Assembly (NCBI GenBank): GCA_963682055.1
Contig: OY821744.1
Location: 28,186,967 to 28,250,966 of the forward strand
Length of the DNA: 64,000 bases
Reading direction: 5' to 3'
Origin: Primula veris
Taxonomy: Eukaryota > Streptophyta > Magnoliopsida > Ericales > Primulaceae
Part shown: positions 31,497 through 44,027 of the stretch, in pieces
Numbering within the stretch: the first letter of the stretch is position 1
How the letters are laid out: each line of letters begins with the position of its first letter
Translations under genes and position numbers: made by a program
The notes under the pieces: generated by a model
The model's input: only the letters and a program-made list of their open reading frames with translations
Told to the model about the DNA's origin: nothing
The model's database searches: none

Positions 31497-32000
31497 TATT
31501 AGTGAATTTGATGGTTTTCGTTTACTAATAGTGAATTTGATGATTTTTGCTTAGTAATAGTGATTTTGATGTTTTTGGCTTTTACATAGTGAAATTGATG
31601 ATTTTTGTTTTAGGTGGTGAATTTAGTAGATTTTTTGTTTTTGTTTTTGTTTATGAATAGTATATTTGATGATTTATAAAAAAAATTAAGTTAGTGAATT
31701 TGTTGAGTTTTGTTTATTCACAGTGAAATTGATGATTTTTATTTATTAATAATGAATTTGATCATTCATAGTGAATTTGATGATTTTTGTTTATTGATGG
31801 TGAATTTGTACAATTTTGTTTATCAATGATGAATTTTTTGGTTTGTGTTTACTAGCAGTGAATTTGGTGATCTTAGTTTATTCATAGTGAATTTGATGAC
31901 TTGTTTTTATTAGAATGAACTTTGTTTAATAATGAAAAATTGATGATTTGTGTTTAACAATAATGATTTTGATAATTTTGGTTATTAATAGTGAAATAAA
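31497..32000. repeat. Minisatellite inside the CACTA element
   Basis: Many degenerate copies (roughly 14) of a 29-31 bp unit built on TAGTGAATTTGATGATTTTT and GTTTATTAA. Copy lengths vary. Confidence 0.85.
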
Positions 32001-32579
32001 TGTTATTTTTGGCAGAAATTATAGATCAAGAAGAAAAGTCCTCACTTCTCTCCTTAGTTAAAGCATTTGACTCCATTTTAGTTGTTTATGAAGGTTTCTG
32101 CAATTTAAAACAGGTACATTTTTAATTTTATTATAATTATCAAAATTTAAACAGTTTTATCTTTAATTTTTCTGGGAAGTTGATTTTGGTCTGCTATTTC
32201 AAATTTTCTGTTTTGAATTTAGAAATCATGCCAGACCTTTAGTTATTCCCCTTTAGCAATTACTCCTACTTTATTTATTTTATGATTTGCCCAATGATGT
32301 TGAATAGTGTGTTACTAATAAAGAGCCAATTTTATTTCCCTTTTCGGACTTTATTTAAGTAGCCAATGAGCTACTATTGTGATAGTAGAACAGAGTTATG
32401 CAATATTTTTACATATATATTGTTTCCGGCCCTATTTATATTTATCATGGTATATTTATTTTTGGTTTCATCATTGCTCAACAGGTTTTCACAATTTCTT
32501 CGAATCTCCGTGGTTCTTCAATGATGTTTACAACTAGATTTTACTTTAAATGTTTCTATTAGACTAATTTAATTTGTAG

Positions 32580-34546
32580 GTGGTGGTTACTTCCCTACAA
32601 GCGGAAATGCTCGTAAGAGACAGCGTGGAGCATGCAATTCCTCAAAGATTGCACAAATGACCCGAATGAATGACAGAACAATTCAAGTCCGGCTTGATGT
32701 TTATCACGGGCGACCAACTGGTCATAGAATCTCGAGTTTACTTTCACATGCAATAGGGGTCCAGACTAGGAAGGATCTCCCTATGCATGATAATTATTGG
32801 AGCAAAGTGGATGCGATAAAGAAGGATGAAGCTATCCGAAGTCTGATGGTATTGAGTTTTGAATCGCTTACTAAATAAATTAATTCATTTGTTATGTTTC
32901 CTTTATGTATTTTGATTACTTAATTGCTTTTTCCTTGCCTGAGGTTGCATATCCTTTTTGTTTAAATTTTACAAATTTGATTTTTTAACAATAACAAAGA
33001 ATCATATGAACGACCTTGTTTGACAGCCTTTCAAAAGTAAACTTATAAAGGATTTTACTTATAAGAAAATTTTATTGTTCAGGTGGCTTATGTAAAACTT
33101 ACTTATAATCAAGTAAACAAGACAAAAGCTTCATATTGCAGTTTATTTCTTTTTGTATAAATGATTTAACCAAGTGTGCAAAAATTTGCTTTTCTTCTCA
33201 TATTAGTAGAATATTTCCATCGAGCCTTGTTCTGTAATATAAACATATTATTCTGCAACTTGATGTCATCATCTCTAATATATGTGTATATGCCATTTTT
33301 GAATAAGTTGGACCAATAGCATCTCATATGGTCGAGAAATAGTTTACCGTACCCAATTAAATGGGTATAATTTATACAAACTTTTAGTAAAAAAACATGT
33401 ATTGTCTATTAAATGGGAATTGATATCTAACAGGATCCATGACTTTAGTCGATGACAGTTTGCTGGTTGTCCATGTACATGGGTCGCCTTCGGTCTAAAG
33501 CCAAAAAATACTTTTCAAGGATAGAAGAACACGATTCTTTTAGTTTTGAAACGGCTTATATAAGTTTATGATTTCGAGTCGTCTTTTGTTTTTTCTAAAA
33601 TAGTTCCCCCATTATTAATTTTGTAGTTGCATCTTTCTAGGAGTTCTAGTTTTTTCTGTTTGATTTGTTCTAGAGTGGCTGACTTATTTCTTGGTTGTCG
33701 TAGCAGTTGAAAAATTTATTGGTTGACGTAGCTGACTTATTTTACTTGTGTGGTGTTTCATTTCAAATTCATACGTTGACTAAAAATAATTGATTCCTCT
33801 GTGCAATTAAAAAAAAGAGATACAAATGTATGAACTTATCTGCCAAAAAAATAGAAGGATAAAGCTATAGCCACAGATCAAGTAATAAATTGTTTGATTA
33901 AATCATGTGTCCAAAACTCTAGACATATTGATATAAAAAATGTTCAGCAATGTTTTTTTCAATGTAACATTTTTCATTCTTTATATAGATAAATCTTAAT
34001 TTCTTCATCTACGATTAAAATTATATCTTTAAGGTTATAAAAATTATGTATGGGTATAAATTTAGCATCGAGTAGTTTCTTTCATCTTATACTTCTAATG
34101 ATTATTAATGGTTATTTTTTATGTGTGCTTAGGAGGAGATGATGTCCCAAGCAAAAGCATTACTGGAAGAATTGGCTGTTGGATATCCTGAAGGTATAAA
34201 AGTTGAGAAAATTATTGTTCCCGTGGATGCTGGTCAAAAAATATTAATGAAGACGCTAGGTACAAGAGCTGGAAAGGAAATTTGTGTGTTGGGTTTCGGA
34301 AGGTATCAAGATCTGGAGTCATCTAAAACTATACAAGGCGGTACATCGTCTCGTATCAATGAGTTAGAGCGACAATTGGCCGATGAGAAGACTGCTAGGG
34401 AAGACACGGAACGACGTCTGCATGCATCGGAAAGAATGACATACGCGTTAGCAAAATCTTTTTACAGTCAAGATTTTACACTTCCGGAAGAAGGGTTCGA
34501 AAAAATTGTAGAGGATAAGCACAATGATGACAGTACATCTACATGA
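32580..34546 (+). CDS. TnpA-like CACTA second-ORF remnant, two exons
   Basis: join(32580..32848, 34133..34546). Acceptors TTTGTAG (32579) and TGCTTAG (34132), donor ATG|GTATTG, joined in phase 0. The first in-frame Met is at 32657, but the open frame starts at the acceptor, so an upstream exon may be missing. Exon 1 reads 'IQVRLDVYHGRPTGHRISS' and 'SHAIGVQTRKDLP', resembling the segment with 'GRP.G', 'IGV..R' and a later Trp in plant Ptta/En-Spm second ORFs (PF03004 type). Exon 2 has a globular part then a coiled coil ('RINELERQLADEKTARED') ending in an acidic tail. In active CACTA elements the TnpA-type protein binds subterminal repeats. Family assignment is from memory of the motif pattern and moderate at best. 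Confidence 0.5.
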
Positions 34547-34744
34547 TAGATGTTTCATGTTTTTATGATTTAGAGTTATTCATTTCTATCACTCGTTTTG
34601 TAAATATGTGTTGTTTGGATCTTTAACATGGAATTTATTTTATTGATTGTTTTTCATAATATTGATCTTAATATTCGTTTAATTAATTATTAGATAAAAA
34701 TACATTTTGTAATGATTAATTTTAATAATATACTATAGATAGAC

Positions 34745-35125
34745 TAAATTATCGCCGACAAATCATTTCTCCAAAATCGAAGTGAAATGTTACATAATTA
34801 AGAGTTGTGCCGACAAATCTTTTTTCAAACAATGAGTTAGATTCGTCTTTTAACCGACGAAATTTTTCGTCGGAACAACTCTAGCGATGAACATTTTTTG
34901 TTGCCCAATTCGTCGGCAAAAATGAAACTTGTCCGACGAAACAGTTTTTGTCGCCCTATTCGTTGGCAAAAGTGAAACTTGCCCGACGAATTCAGTTTTC
35001 GTCGCGTGGTTCCCTCGCGACAGTATATACGCGACGGAGTCTTAGCGACGAAAGTTTTGTCGCCTAAATGTTTAGGCGACGAAATATCATCTTTAGCGAC
35101 GAATATTTTTTGTCGGCCTAAAGTA
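34745..35125. repeat. Right subterminal repeats of the CACTA element
   Basis: Repeated CGACGAAA, GTCGGC and TTTCGTCG motifs in both orientations, mirror of the left subterminal region. Confidence 0.75.
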
Positions 35126-35142
35126 TTTTTCTTGTAGTATGT

Positions 35143-36975
35143 TGATAAGATCGACTAATTGAAAACTAAAAATAATAACTCCATATATAAATTTTAAAAA
35201 AGGTTTATACATACATATATGTATATATATATATACTAGTAATCGTGCCACACACGTTGCGTGTGCGGCACGTAATGCAATGAAAATATAGAAAATATGT
35301 ATAGTTATGATATAAATATGTGGATAATAAAAAAAACATAATTTAATATTTAAAATAATGTTTGGTTGTTAAAAAAGAATAAATAGTTTTATTAGTTTTT
35401 ACTTTTTATATTTTTATGTGAGTATGATATTATTGTAATTAATATAAAGGTATATGGATATTTTTTGAAAAAAGTGGCTAAATTGGGCAAATCTATTTGA
35501 GTTGAGTTGACTTATTACAATAGAATGATACATACATACAGACAAACACACACACATATAAATATATATTTATATATATAGGTATACGTGTGTCAAGTCT
35601 ATGTTTTTTATTTATTTATAAATATTTTGTGTTTAGCTACTGTTTGTTGATATAATTAATTGAACTGTGTAACGTGCTCATATTAGCAATCTTACAAATT
35701 ACCAAACTTGTCGGAATTGATATCTTATTATATTATACTTGGCATAAAATTATAACATACCTATATATGTTCCACAGACTAAAATGTTAAAATTTAAGAC
35801 TAAATTTGATTAAATATTTTATCAAGTGTTTTGATTTTTTTTGAAACTAATCCAGATTAATTATTGTGCTAAAAGAAATGATAAAAACCATGACAAAATT
35901 AGTTATTTATATAGTTCATTTATTATTATCATTCTATATGGAAAGGTTGTAGCAATCTCTACAACCTAATTTGTAGAGAAATATTGTCCTATAATAAATA
36001 ATGAGGATGACATAATGACATGTGTTTGCATAACATGTAGAAAATTTGTACTCTAAAAATAATAAAAATACAACTCGGGGGAAATTTCCCGTAAGGGGTG
36101 TCGGACAATAGTAAATTTTGCAAAACTATATAAATAGAAATTACAACTTCAACATTTCTTCTAGAAGAAATACAAATCTTATGTAGATAACTCTAACAAC
36201 TTACCTGAACACACAATTATCACCTTCCATTCCTTCCCCAACACCACCAACGACCCGCAACCATATCCACTGTCACCGGAACTATGACACGGGCAAATAA
36301 AATGGGAGCGGAACTATGACACGGGCAAAATAAAATGGGTATAGGATGAAAACTCCCAGTTTTTGAAAATAAATATTTGGGGTATGAATTTTTGCGAATT
36401 ATGTTTTAAAAGTTGTAATGTGTAAATTTTTCTAAACTTACTCACCATGAGATTATTTTAGTAACATGCTTATTATTATTAGAAATACCGTCCACCGGTA
36501 CAATGTCATTGCATGCCCTTAAAACAAATTCTGACGGGCTAAAGAAATACACATGTACAAAAGCCCTCAACTCATAACTATCAACCTTTCCTACGGACCC
36601 TAAACATTGAAGCAAAAGGGTTTGTGTGGTTGCAGTTTTTTTTTGGGTTTTTGTTCACATAATTGCATGAAAACAAGATCATACAAAATCGCATGCGTGG
36701 AAAACTGATCACAACAACAATAATTAAACATGATTACACACATAAGAACACCATATATATAACATAAGATCATATACATGCGTACAAATAATCAAACATA
36801 ATCGGACTTTACATAAGTACACTACATAAGACCACACTTTAATGAACAAAAGGTAATCCGCTTTGCTTCAATATAACTTAAAAAAAATAGCAAAATTGCA
36901 TGAATACAAAATTGCAGACGTAGGATCACAAAATTGCATGGTCGACTTATGACCACAACCATGTATCATACAAGA
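35143..36975. other. Intergenic, AT-rich
   Basis: Contains the Helitron-like end at 35236. From about 36650 on, GATCA-rich sequence resembles the region right of the LINE (46000-46140), as expected because both flank the LINE insertion site. No gene seen. Confidence 0.45.
35236..35989 (-). mobile_element. Helitron-like 3' end (5' end uncertain)
   Basis: On the minus strand an imperfect GC-rich hairpin (arms CGTGCCGCACAC and GTGTGTGGCACG, plus-strand 35244-35272) is followed after a few bases by CTAG (35236-35239) and a T, the Helitron 3' signature. A possible 5' terminus TCTCTACAAATTAGG begins at 35989, but the base before it is T and not the expected A. No coding. The left boundary is much better supported than the right. 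Confidence 0.35.
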
Positions 36976-37288
36976 TCATGATCAACATTTTTTTAATAAT
37001 TAGTGGAAGAAACCCACATTTTTATTTTATTAATGTAGTGGAAAAAAGACCAACAAAAGATAAGGAGCCAAAAGTGCTCCAAATCGAAACCAAGAGCGCT
37101 TCATAATATCTTTTACAACTTGTGGGACTAAAAAGAAAATTCAAAAGAAACTCAAGGGACTTATGAGATAATAAGACACTGCCTTATCTATATACTACAT
37201 GTGTAGTAATCTCACAACTTGTCTGTGAACCGTTCCAACTTAGAGAGAGAGAGCTTGAAAAAGTCATCCATGGCGATCTTCGTCTTCT

Positions 37289-38065
37289 TTATCTTAAATT
37301 TGGAAAAAAGCCCAAATCCATCTTCAAAATCCCTAATAAATGATGGTGAAAATCTCTTGGATCCATCGAAATGACATTATAACCACTTTTCGCCAACAAA
37401 TCAGCAGCATAGTTCGATTCTCGAAAGGTATGTCGAATCTCTACCTGTTTAAATCTCATCTTGAATCGAATTTTATCAACAATAGAGTATATTAACCACG
37501 GACACTTTTCCTTATTCAAAAGAACATTAACCAGTTTCAAAGAGTCAGATTCAATAATTGCATGCTTATCTGTAATCATTTCTAAGCCTTGTAGGAAGGC
37601 CATAGCCTCCACTTCAATACTAGAATTAGCCTCCAAAATGATAGAGAATCGCTTGATGAAAATTCCATTGCTGTCCCTCATGAGTCCCCCAACGCCACTG
37701 AGGCATGTAGTGTGATTGTAGCTCCCATCAACATTAATTTTTACTGTGTTTAAAGATGGTTTATTCCAGTAGATGGTTTTTTTCTCTTGTTTTTCAATTG
37801 GAAGCTATGTGAATCTTGAGTAAAATCAAAATTGTCCCCAAAGTTTTCATCATTTTTAATATAAAGAGTTAGTTGACTCTTAACACTATTGATAATCAGA
37901 GCACTGTTCATATATGTATTTTCAAACTTAACATTGCATCTAGCTTTCCAAATACTCCAAATAATAACATAAGGCATTATCTTTATGCATTTTCCTTTGA
38001 GAGAAGAGTTTGATTGATTCCACCAAGCTAAACATCTTCCTCTAACACTTCTATTGCTGTATATA
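37289..38065 (-). pseudogene. LINE RNase H domain and upstream linker
   Basis: The frame 37681-37289 carries the RNase H fold of plant LINEs (RVT_3 type): 'SSIEVEAMAFLQGLEM', 'AIIESDSLKLVNVL' with the catalytic-type Asp, then 'RESNYAADLLAKSG'. The upstream frame (37977-37750) has 'YVIIWSIWKARCNVKFEN', the usual joint between zf-RVT and RNase H. Frames are interrupted, so no single protein can be made. Confidence 0.8.
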
Positions 38066-38258
38066 CACTACAAAATAATGTTCGATTTAGTGAGAGTCAA
38101 AAACTGTCATAATATTGTCGTTAATTTTAAAAACTGTCACAAATCTGTCGCAAATTGACTAAACTGTCACAAAGCCGTCACAAAAACCGTCGTTAATAAG
38201 CTCGTAACAAAAAATCCCGTCACTAATCCCGTCGCTATTTGACTATTTTTTTATAGTG
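38066..38258. mobile_element. CACTA-type MITE, 193 bp, nested in the LINE
   Basis: Ends CACTACAAAATA and, inverted, CACTATAAAAAA, with the 3-bp target duplication ATA at 38063-38065 and 38259-38261. The interior has repeated CTGTCACAAA/CCGTCAC motifs. Non-coding. LINE coding sequence resumes on both sides. Confidence 0.88.
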
Positions 38259-38366
38259 ATAATTCCCATTAGATCTCCATAATAATCCCAATTCAGTATA
38301 GCCATAGGACCAGTACCAAATAGATGCTCTATATTTTCTCATGTACTGTAACAGCAACCACAAATT
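38259..38366 (-). pseudogene. LINE zf-RVT fragment left of the nested Copia
   Basis: Minus strand reads 'ENIEHLFGTGPMAILNWD', the end of the plant LINE zinc-finger-like domain, where a Cys/His pattern and HLF are usual. An in-frame stop lies just upstream of it. Confidence 0.7.
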
Positions 38367-38912
38367 TGTTGGGTACGTTGTAAATAAACACAATAATTTC
38401 TACGAAAAAGAAATGGACAAATAAACAGAAAATGGTTTCCTCAAATATATAATTATCAAATACAAGATTTAACATAAAATAATGTAAATGATACCGAAAT
38501 GGACTAAAGTCCGAGACGAGGTAACTGCAAGCAGTTTCCCTTAAACGATATTTGCCCCGCCACCTCTGCTTCTGGCTAAATGGGGCACTTCGTTCCCAAG
38601 GTACAATGTCTATCACATGTGACTCGGCGGAAACGGCACCGAGCCACGGTCGGGCCGTTGGTGGTGCGGTACTCTCTCTCTATATGTATGCATGTGTGTT
38701 TTGTGTGTGTTGTGTGTATGATGACATGTCTTTGTTTCTTTTCCATGAAAAGTGTAGAAAATGTCACAAGACCATTTTTCTTTTTAATATAGTCTTTGTA
38801 ACTCCTTTTACAAAATAAAAAGACCACATAAATGGGGGAATAAATGTTTTTTTGTAACCACAAATTTAAGAGAGCATTCACTCAAATAAAAACCTCTTGG
38901 TTTTTTCCAACA
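38367..38912 (-). repeat. 3' LTR of the nested Copia
   Basis: 546 bp. Differs from the other LTR at about 38609 (T versus C) and near 38804 (C versus G). Contains CTTAAACGATATTTG at 38540-38554. Confidence 0.95.
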
Positions 38913-38922
38913 ATCCCCCACA
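38913..38922 (-). other. Polypurine tract of the nested Copia
   Basis: Minus strand TGTGGGGGAT directly before the LTR start TGTTGG, as in many plant Copia elements. Fixes the orientation. Confidence 0.75.
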
Positions 38923-39631
38923 TGAATGCGATCTAAAACATGCAACATGCAACTAAATGCAATCGAGAGAACCACGAGAATTCACTGCATAAGGACAGGT
39001 AGTGTGCGCCTTGAACCTGCCATAGTGATGTAAAATCTGATATGCTACTATTGGGTAGCCTTAAAGCCTTGAACCCTTTAGCGTTTGTGCATACCAGGGT
39101 AATACTCACACAATGTCCTCTCTACACCACTTACTAAGCCCTTTGGTTGTTGTCCATATTTGGCCCTGGACTGCCTTGGCAAATTCAACCGAGTGCTCTA
39201 GTGATTTAGCCTTAGATCATCACATATTATCGGCCATACACACTCGTTATAGGTGATTTTCAAGTCAAGGGTGTCCTGACTCACCCCACTCGACCTTCGA
39301 GATACTTGATTCATTAAGAGGCTCATGCTCACCCTTAAAATGGTACAGGTCTATCACTCTTTCATCATAGAAATGGGCTAAGAACTTATGTTCTCGAGTG
39401 CTTTGTTCGGTTATCCGCACAATTCAGTTTCCCATTGAACCCGAGACTGAAGTTTCCAGTTCAGGTTGGGTTACCTATGCGAAGGTTTTCAATTTATTGG
39501 GCTTCAAACCCCATTTCCCTCGATGATGCTTCAACTCCTCTACGAGTCAAGCATTTTGTATATGGATCCGCATTATTATCCTTAGACCTTGCAAAGTCTA
39601 TGGATACCACAATTTTTGCTAGCAATTCCTC

Positions 39632-40200
39632 TTACGGATTTGTGTCTCCGACGAATATGTCATGACTTTGTCGGAACTTTCCATTATACAAATTATTCTG
39701 ATCCCGTTTAATAACTGACTGACTGCAGCAGTACACGTTTATTACGGGAACAGATTTTGGCCACTTGGAATACCTCCCAAGACTTCTCATCCAATCTGCC
39801 TCTTCTGTAGGTTGATTCAACGTTATGAATTCTAACTCTACAGTTTCTCCAACTATGCAGGTCTATTTTACAAACCTCCATAAGACTGCAACCTCTTTAA
39901 GTACAAACATATCCACTAATGGACCTTGTACTGTTAAAGTTCGAGATACACTTGCTATCTTAATACCCTCCAAATATTTTGGACATCTCATATAATGCAG
40001 TTCATGATTGGCAGTATACCTCATGTATCTGAGAAGCCTCATTGGCAAACCTACTGAGTCTGCTCACTGAGTTGGCTATAACTGGTCTAGTGCAGTTCTT
40101 GACGCACAAGAGACTACCTATGATAAGTTAGGTCTTTGTTTTAGTCCATATAGCGACTTAACAAGTTTTCGCACCTTGGCTTACTTTACACGGAACCGCG
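39632..40200 (-). pseudogene. Decayed Copia RT/RNase H in the nested element
   Basis: Minus-strand fragments resemble the C-terminal half of Copia Pol. From about 40180: a degenerate relative of the 'YGLKQ' RT region and of 'TRPDIA.AVS' ('CTRPVIANSVSR'). At 40042-39866: 'RLLRYMRYTANHELHYM', a worn version of the RLLRYLKGT...GLHY joint into RNase H. At 39820-39632: 'NQPTEEADWMRSLG', then 'INVYCCSQSVI', where active copies have the catalytic Asp in CDSQ, and 'YNGKFRQ'. Stops and missing catalytic residues show it is non-functional. Confidence 0.75.
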
Positions 40201-43200
40201 ACCCAATGGGTTGTTCCTAATTTTCTAGATCTCCATTTATAAAACACATGTTCTCATTAATTAATGATGCGTCTTTTCATAGAGATTAGAGTATAGACAT
40301 TAAAATTATCAAAACCGTCAGTTTACTTAAAGTAATTGACTTTATTTCTCACGTGCCTATCAACCTCATTGTTGATGGCATCTTCCCATATACACATTAT
40401 ATGGAAAAACATTGATTATTTCAATGTCGTCGATTCACCTTCACTCATGAAGGTCAAGGGACAAATGAAGTTTCATTGCTTACCCTTTTAGCATGCCGAT
40501 GCACTTCATCTTCCTTAAAAGATTCACTTTCCACATTTTTCCAGCACCGTTTGAGTGTTCACTTGTCTTGGGTAGTGTAATGCTTTGAACCCTCAACGTA
40601 TTGGTCACACTCGCCAGGCGTTAGAGTTTTGCGGAAAACTTCTCTTTTAGAAAATATGCTTCTCGGGCATAGAACAATGTTCTATATGCACTTTAAAGCC
40701 ATATGCCTTATGCACTAGAAACCGATCAGCACTATATTTTGTGCTTATCCGATGAACACACAATCTACCATTTTTGATCCTATCCAAATCCTTCAAGGAA
40801 CAAGATTGAGACCTTTCTTAGGTAGCACCAAACTTTCACGAACTTATAGTCAGGCACCATGCCTTCTATAATTCTGACTGTTTGGTCCAACTTCCTAAGC
40901 GATAGTTTGTTCAACACATAGCTTGCGGAAAGCTCACTTACCGTACAAATTCAGAGTTTAATCCTGAACTTATCAACATGATAATCATCGTTTAAGAACT
41001 ACATTTTGCTCGAGAGCATAATAAGTCGTTCTTTAACGATTGGTGTCATTCCATCAACACAATTATGTGAACGGTGTCTCATATTCACTGTTTCAATCAC
41101 ACTGATCATGTATTCATATCCATGTGAATATACCATTTCGGAACTAGTTAGACAATATCTAACACTTCCAAAAATAGTCTATCATTTAATGATTAACACT
41201 TAATCATTGGATTAAAGTTGGTAGATTAACACAACAGAACACCCATGATTAAACATGTTTTCTGACAAGCCTTAATCCTCAACAAGTAGACATATCGGTG
41301 TTTAATACATCCATCAATAAATTGAGGAAATATCTTTTAAACCCTTCTTGGTTTTGCACTCATCTCAAATGCATCGAACCATTTGGTTATGTACTCCGTT
41401 CGAAAACTTCAAACTGAAGACTTAGCAATACATTACTTCAAACACAAACTCATATTTGTGTTTCAATTTAAATAATAGATTTAGAAAAATAAAACATTTA
41501 AACTTTTATATTTTCATCACCTACTATGTCATGTCAAATCAGTGACTTGGTTGAATAATTCAACATGTCATTATTGACCACAAGAGTATCGACTAAAATG
41601 CTCATTTTGAACAAATAGTCACTCATGTATTGCCACAAACAAGCAAGTTTATCATAATTTGATCCTAGTGTTTTGGCTACCGAAAGGCTACTGCCATTTA
41701 AGTTTCAAAACCACTAGTCATGATTCAGATTTGTATGCTTGCACTTGTTAGTGAATTTCCAAACGTTTAAAACGTTTTCACACATTAACGCCCCCACAGT
41801 TCATGCATTCCCTTTTGTCCTCACTCTGAACATGCACACTGTTATAGAGAAACTTAATCGATTTCAATGTGGTAAATGAAACGATATCATTTATTTCAGA
41901 CGTTTTAAGTCCATACCACTGAACCGTTAGGTTTTCTCCCACTCGCCCGTAGGCGCCTTTGGCTACGTTTAGATTCTCGATCTACATGATCGACGGGTTA
42001 CCCCCACATTTGTGGGACTCTCGGGGTTCTCCCCCAATAATAGTAATATAATATTACTAAATTATTATTCTCAATAATAGCAAGCTCAACATATTCACAA
42101 TATGTTTTACTAACAAATTAATAATATGTTATTTCAACAAATTATTAAATGTTTTTCCAACAAATAAATAAGATGTTAATTTCAACAAAAGATTAAATGT
42201 TCTTTCAGCAAATTAATAAGATAATATTTTAACAAATAATAAATTAGCCGATATTTGTTTATTATTAAAATAAAACTCAACGGCCATTTATAATTTGTTT
42301 AATCATCAAATTATTTGCTCTTGGATGAACAAAGTTGGTTATTAAATAACCTTTCATCCAAATAAGTAACCGACACATCATTGCAATTCGTAGTTAGCTA
42401 ATAAAGCTCTCCATAAATGTCAACAATAACTGTCGTTACCATAATTTATAACTCTCCAAATTAAATTGCGATTAATCACAATTAATAAGAAGTTATAAAT
42501 ACTCGTCATTAATCTCATTAATGATTACCGTTACAAATTTTGTAACCCTCCAAATTAAGTTGCAATAAATCACAATTAATAAGGACACCAACCATTATAT
42601 CACCACATTAGTGTTTTTTAATAATGGTGATTTCGAATTTGTAACCTCCGTCATTAATATGCACTCATTCAAAATTAATAAGAGTTACACCGGCACCCAC
42701 AATGTTCTGGTCAGTTCCAGCACCCACTGTGTTCCGGACATTTTCCGCAGGAAACTGTTTGTTATCTCAAATAACAAACACGCACAATCTAATTTCGAAA
42801 AATAAAACTAAAACTCCTCCTTCACAAACACCAAATTTCTACAACCACGCATGGTTTTAAGAAACTGATTTTGCAAGAGTATTCTAGTTCATTCCCGAAA
42901 AAGATTATCGAATTCTGAAAGATTTATTCAGCCGTAAACACCAGATAAATATGATTTTACATAGAACAATCTCAGAATTCAACCAGTTCTGTCGTAAGCC
43001 CCAAATTCTGAAAATCAGAAAATGGTTTTACAAGAACTATTTCGAAACTAGTTCTTTCGTAAGCCCCAAATTAATGGTTTTACACGAACTATTTCGAAAA
43101 CTCCAAATCCAGTGACTTCTTACGGTATTGATTGTCTGGGTATGTTTTCGGTACGCTGGTGGTATGCTACTGGTACGTTGGTTTGTACCAGTTACCAGGA

Positions 43201-44010
43201 TATGCATATACACATGTGAAAGGAAAAATGCTCCCCTTAACCTCTGGGCCTCTATCAAAATAATATTTACCCATAGATACAGGTGCCTAATATTTACAAT
43301 GCATAACTGACAAAACCCATCATAAATAATAATGGGGCATATTTTGAGTTGATGGCAGTTGCCATTCTCTATTTGATAGGCATAAATTTCCCTAAAGTAC
43401 CTGGTTTAAGAAAAATATTTAATCAATTCTATACTTTATACAGTCACCTATAACAAGACCAAGAATAATTAACAAGTCAAAATATGTTCAAGTTTCACAA
43501 ACATGAAAAACCACAAATCAAAATATTCATTGACTCCTTATTCAAGCATGTTTCTCGACAAAACTCACCCACATCCAAACAACCAAAATGTGCATGTAAC
43601 AAACAAAACACAAGACATACATGTTTCCGAAAATAGCAAAACTCATGCCAATAACGAAATAGTAACAAAATAAATCATGTTAAGACATATATTAACACCA
43701 AATAATTAAACATGGCAAGGTCAAAACTTATATTTAATATAAAATATATCTAAGCATGCTTGTACATGATCATACACAAAATACACACGCACTATACATA
43801 ATGGATGGTTTAAAACCGTAAAAGGGATTTATACAAAAATCCCAAACAAGGTAAAACAAGTAAACCGCTTTCGACAATTCAACCGTAAACACCAAATTCT
43901 AAAAACCAAGTTTTGTTAGAAAATGATTTTCCAAATAATTGTATTAGCCACGGAAATAATTTTCTGTTTATCCAAACACCGAAATTATTGTATTAACGTA
44001 CGAAACATAA
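40201..44010. other. Interior of the nested Copia, no coding recognised
   Basis: 3.8 kb with no frame over about 75 codons. It may contain further worn pol/gag remnants, plus AT-rich repeats near 42040-42300 (TTATTAAATG-like). Sequence at 42500-43120 has repeated GTAAGCCCCAAATT blocks. Confidence 0.5.
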
Positions 44011-44025
44011 CAAATATCGTTTAAG
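44011..44025 (-). other. Primer-site position of the nested Copia, self-complementary to its LTR
   Basis: In element orientation the 5' LTR ends CCCAACA, then AT, then CTTAAACGATATTTG. This is not the iMet site used by the other two Copia elements here. It is the exact reverse complement of CAAATATCGTTTAAG within the LTR itself (sense positions 359-373; plus-strand 44201-44215). Position fits a primer-binding site; function is inferred. Confidence 0.6.
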
Positions 44026-44027
44026 AT

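Larger units (their letters stand above)
28287..35139. mobile_element. CACTA (En/Spm-like) DNA transposon, 6,853 bp
   Basis: The left end CACTACAGGAAAA (28287) and the right end, read inverted as TACTACAAGAAAA (35139), match the plant CACTA terminus CACTACAAGAAAA. The right terminal base has changed. A perfect 3-bp target duplication TGT lies at 28284-28286 and 35140-35142, as expected for CACTA. Both subterminal regions are packed with GACGAAA/TTTCGTC and GCCGACAAA/TTTGTCGGC motifs, the transposase-binding arrangement of this superfamily. There is no long TnpD-type (transposase_21) frame, so this copy is non-autonomous. It keeps a two-exon TnpA-like remnant. Confidence 0.88.

Noticed and set aside
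38576..38881. Frames repeated at 44237-44542 ('IYSPIYVVFLFCK' etc.)
   Set aside because: Duplicated because they fall in the 546-bp Copia LTR pair; not a duplicated host gene.
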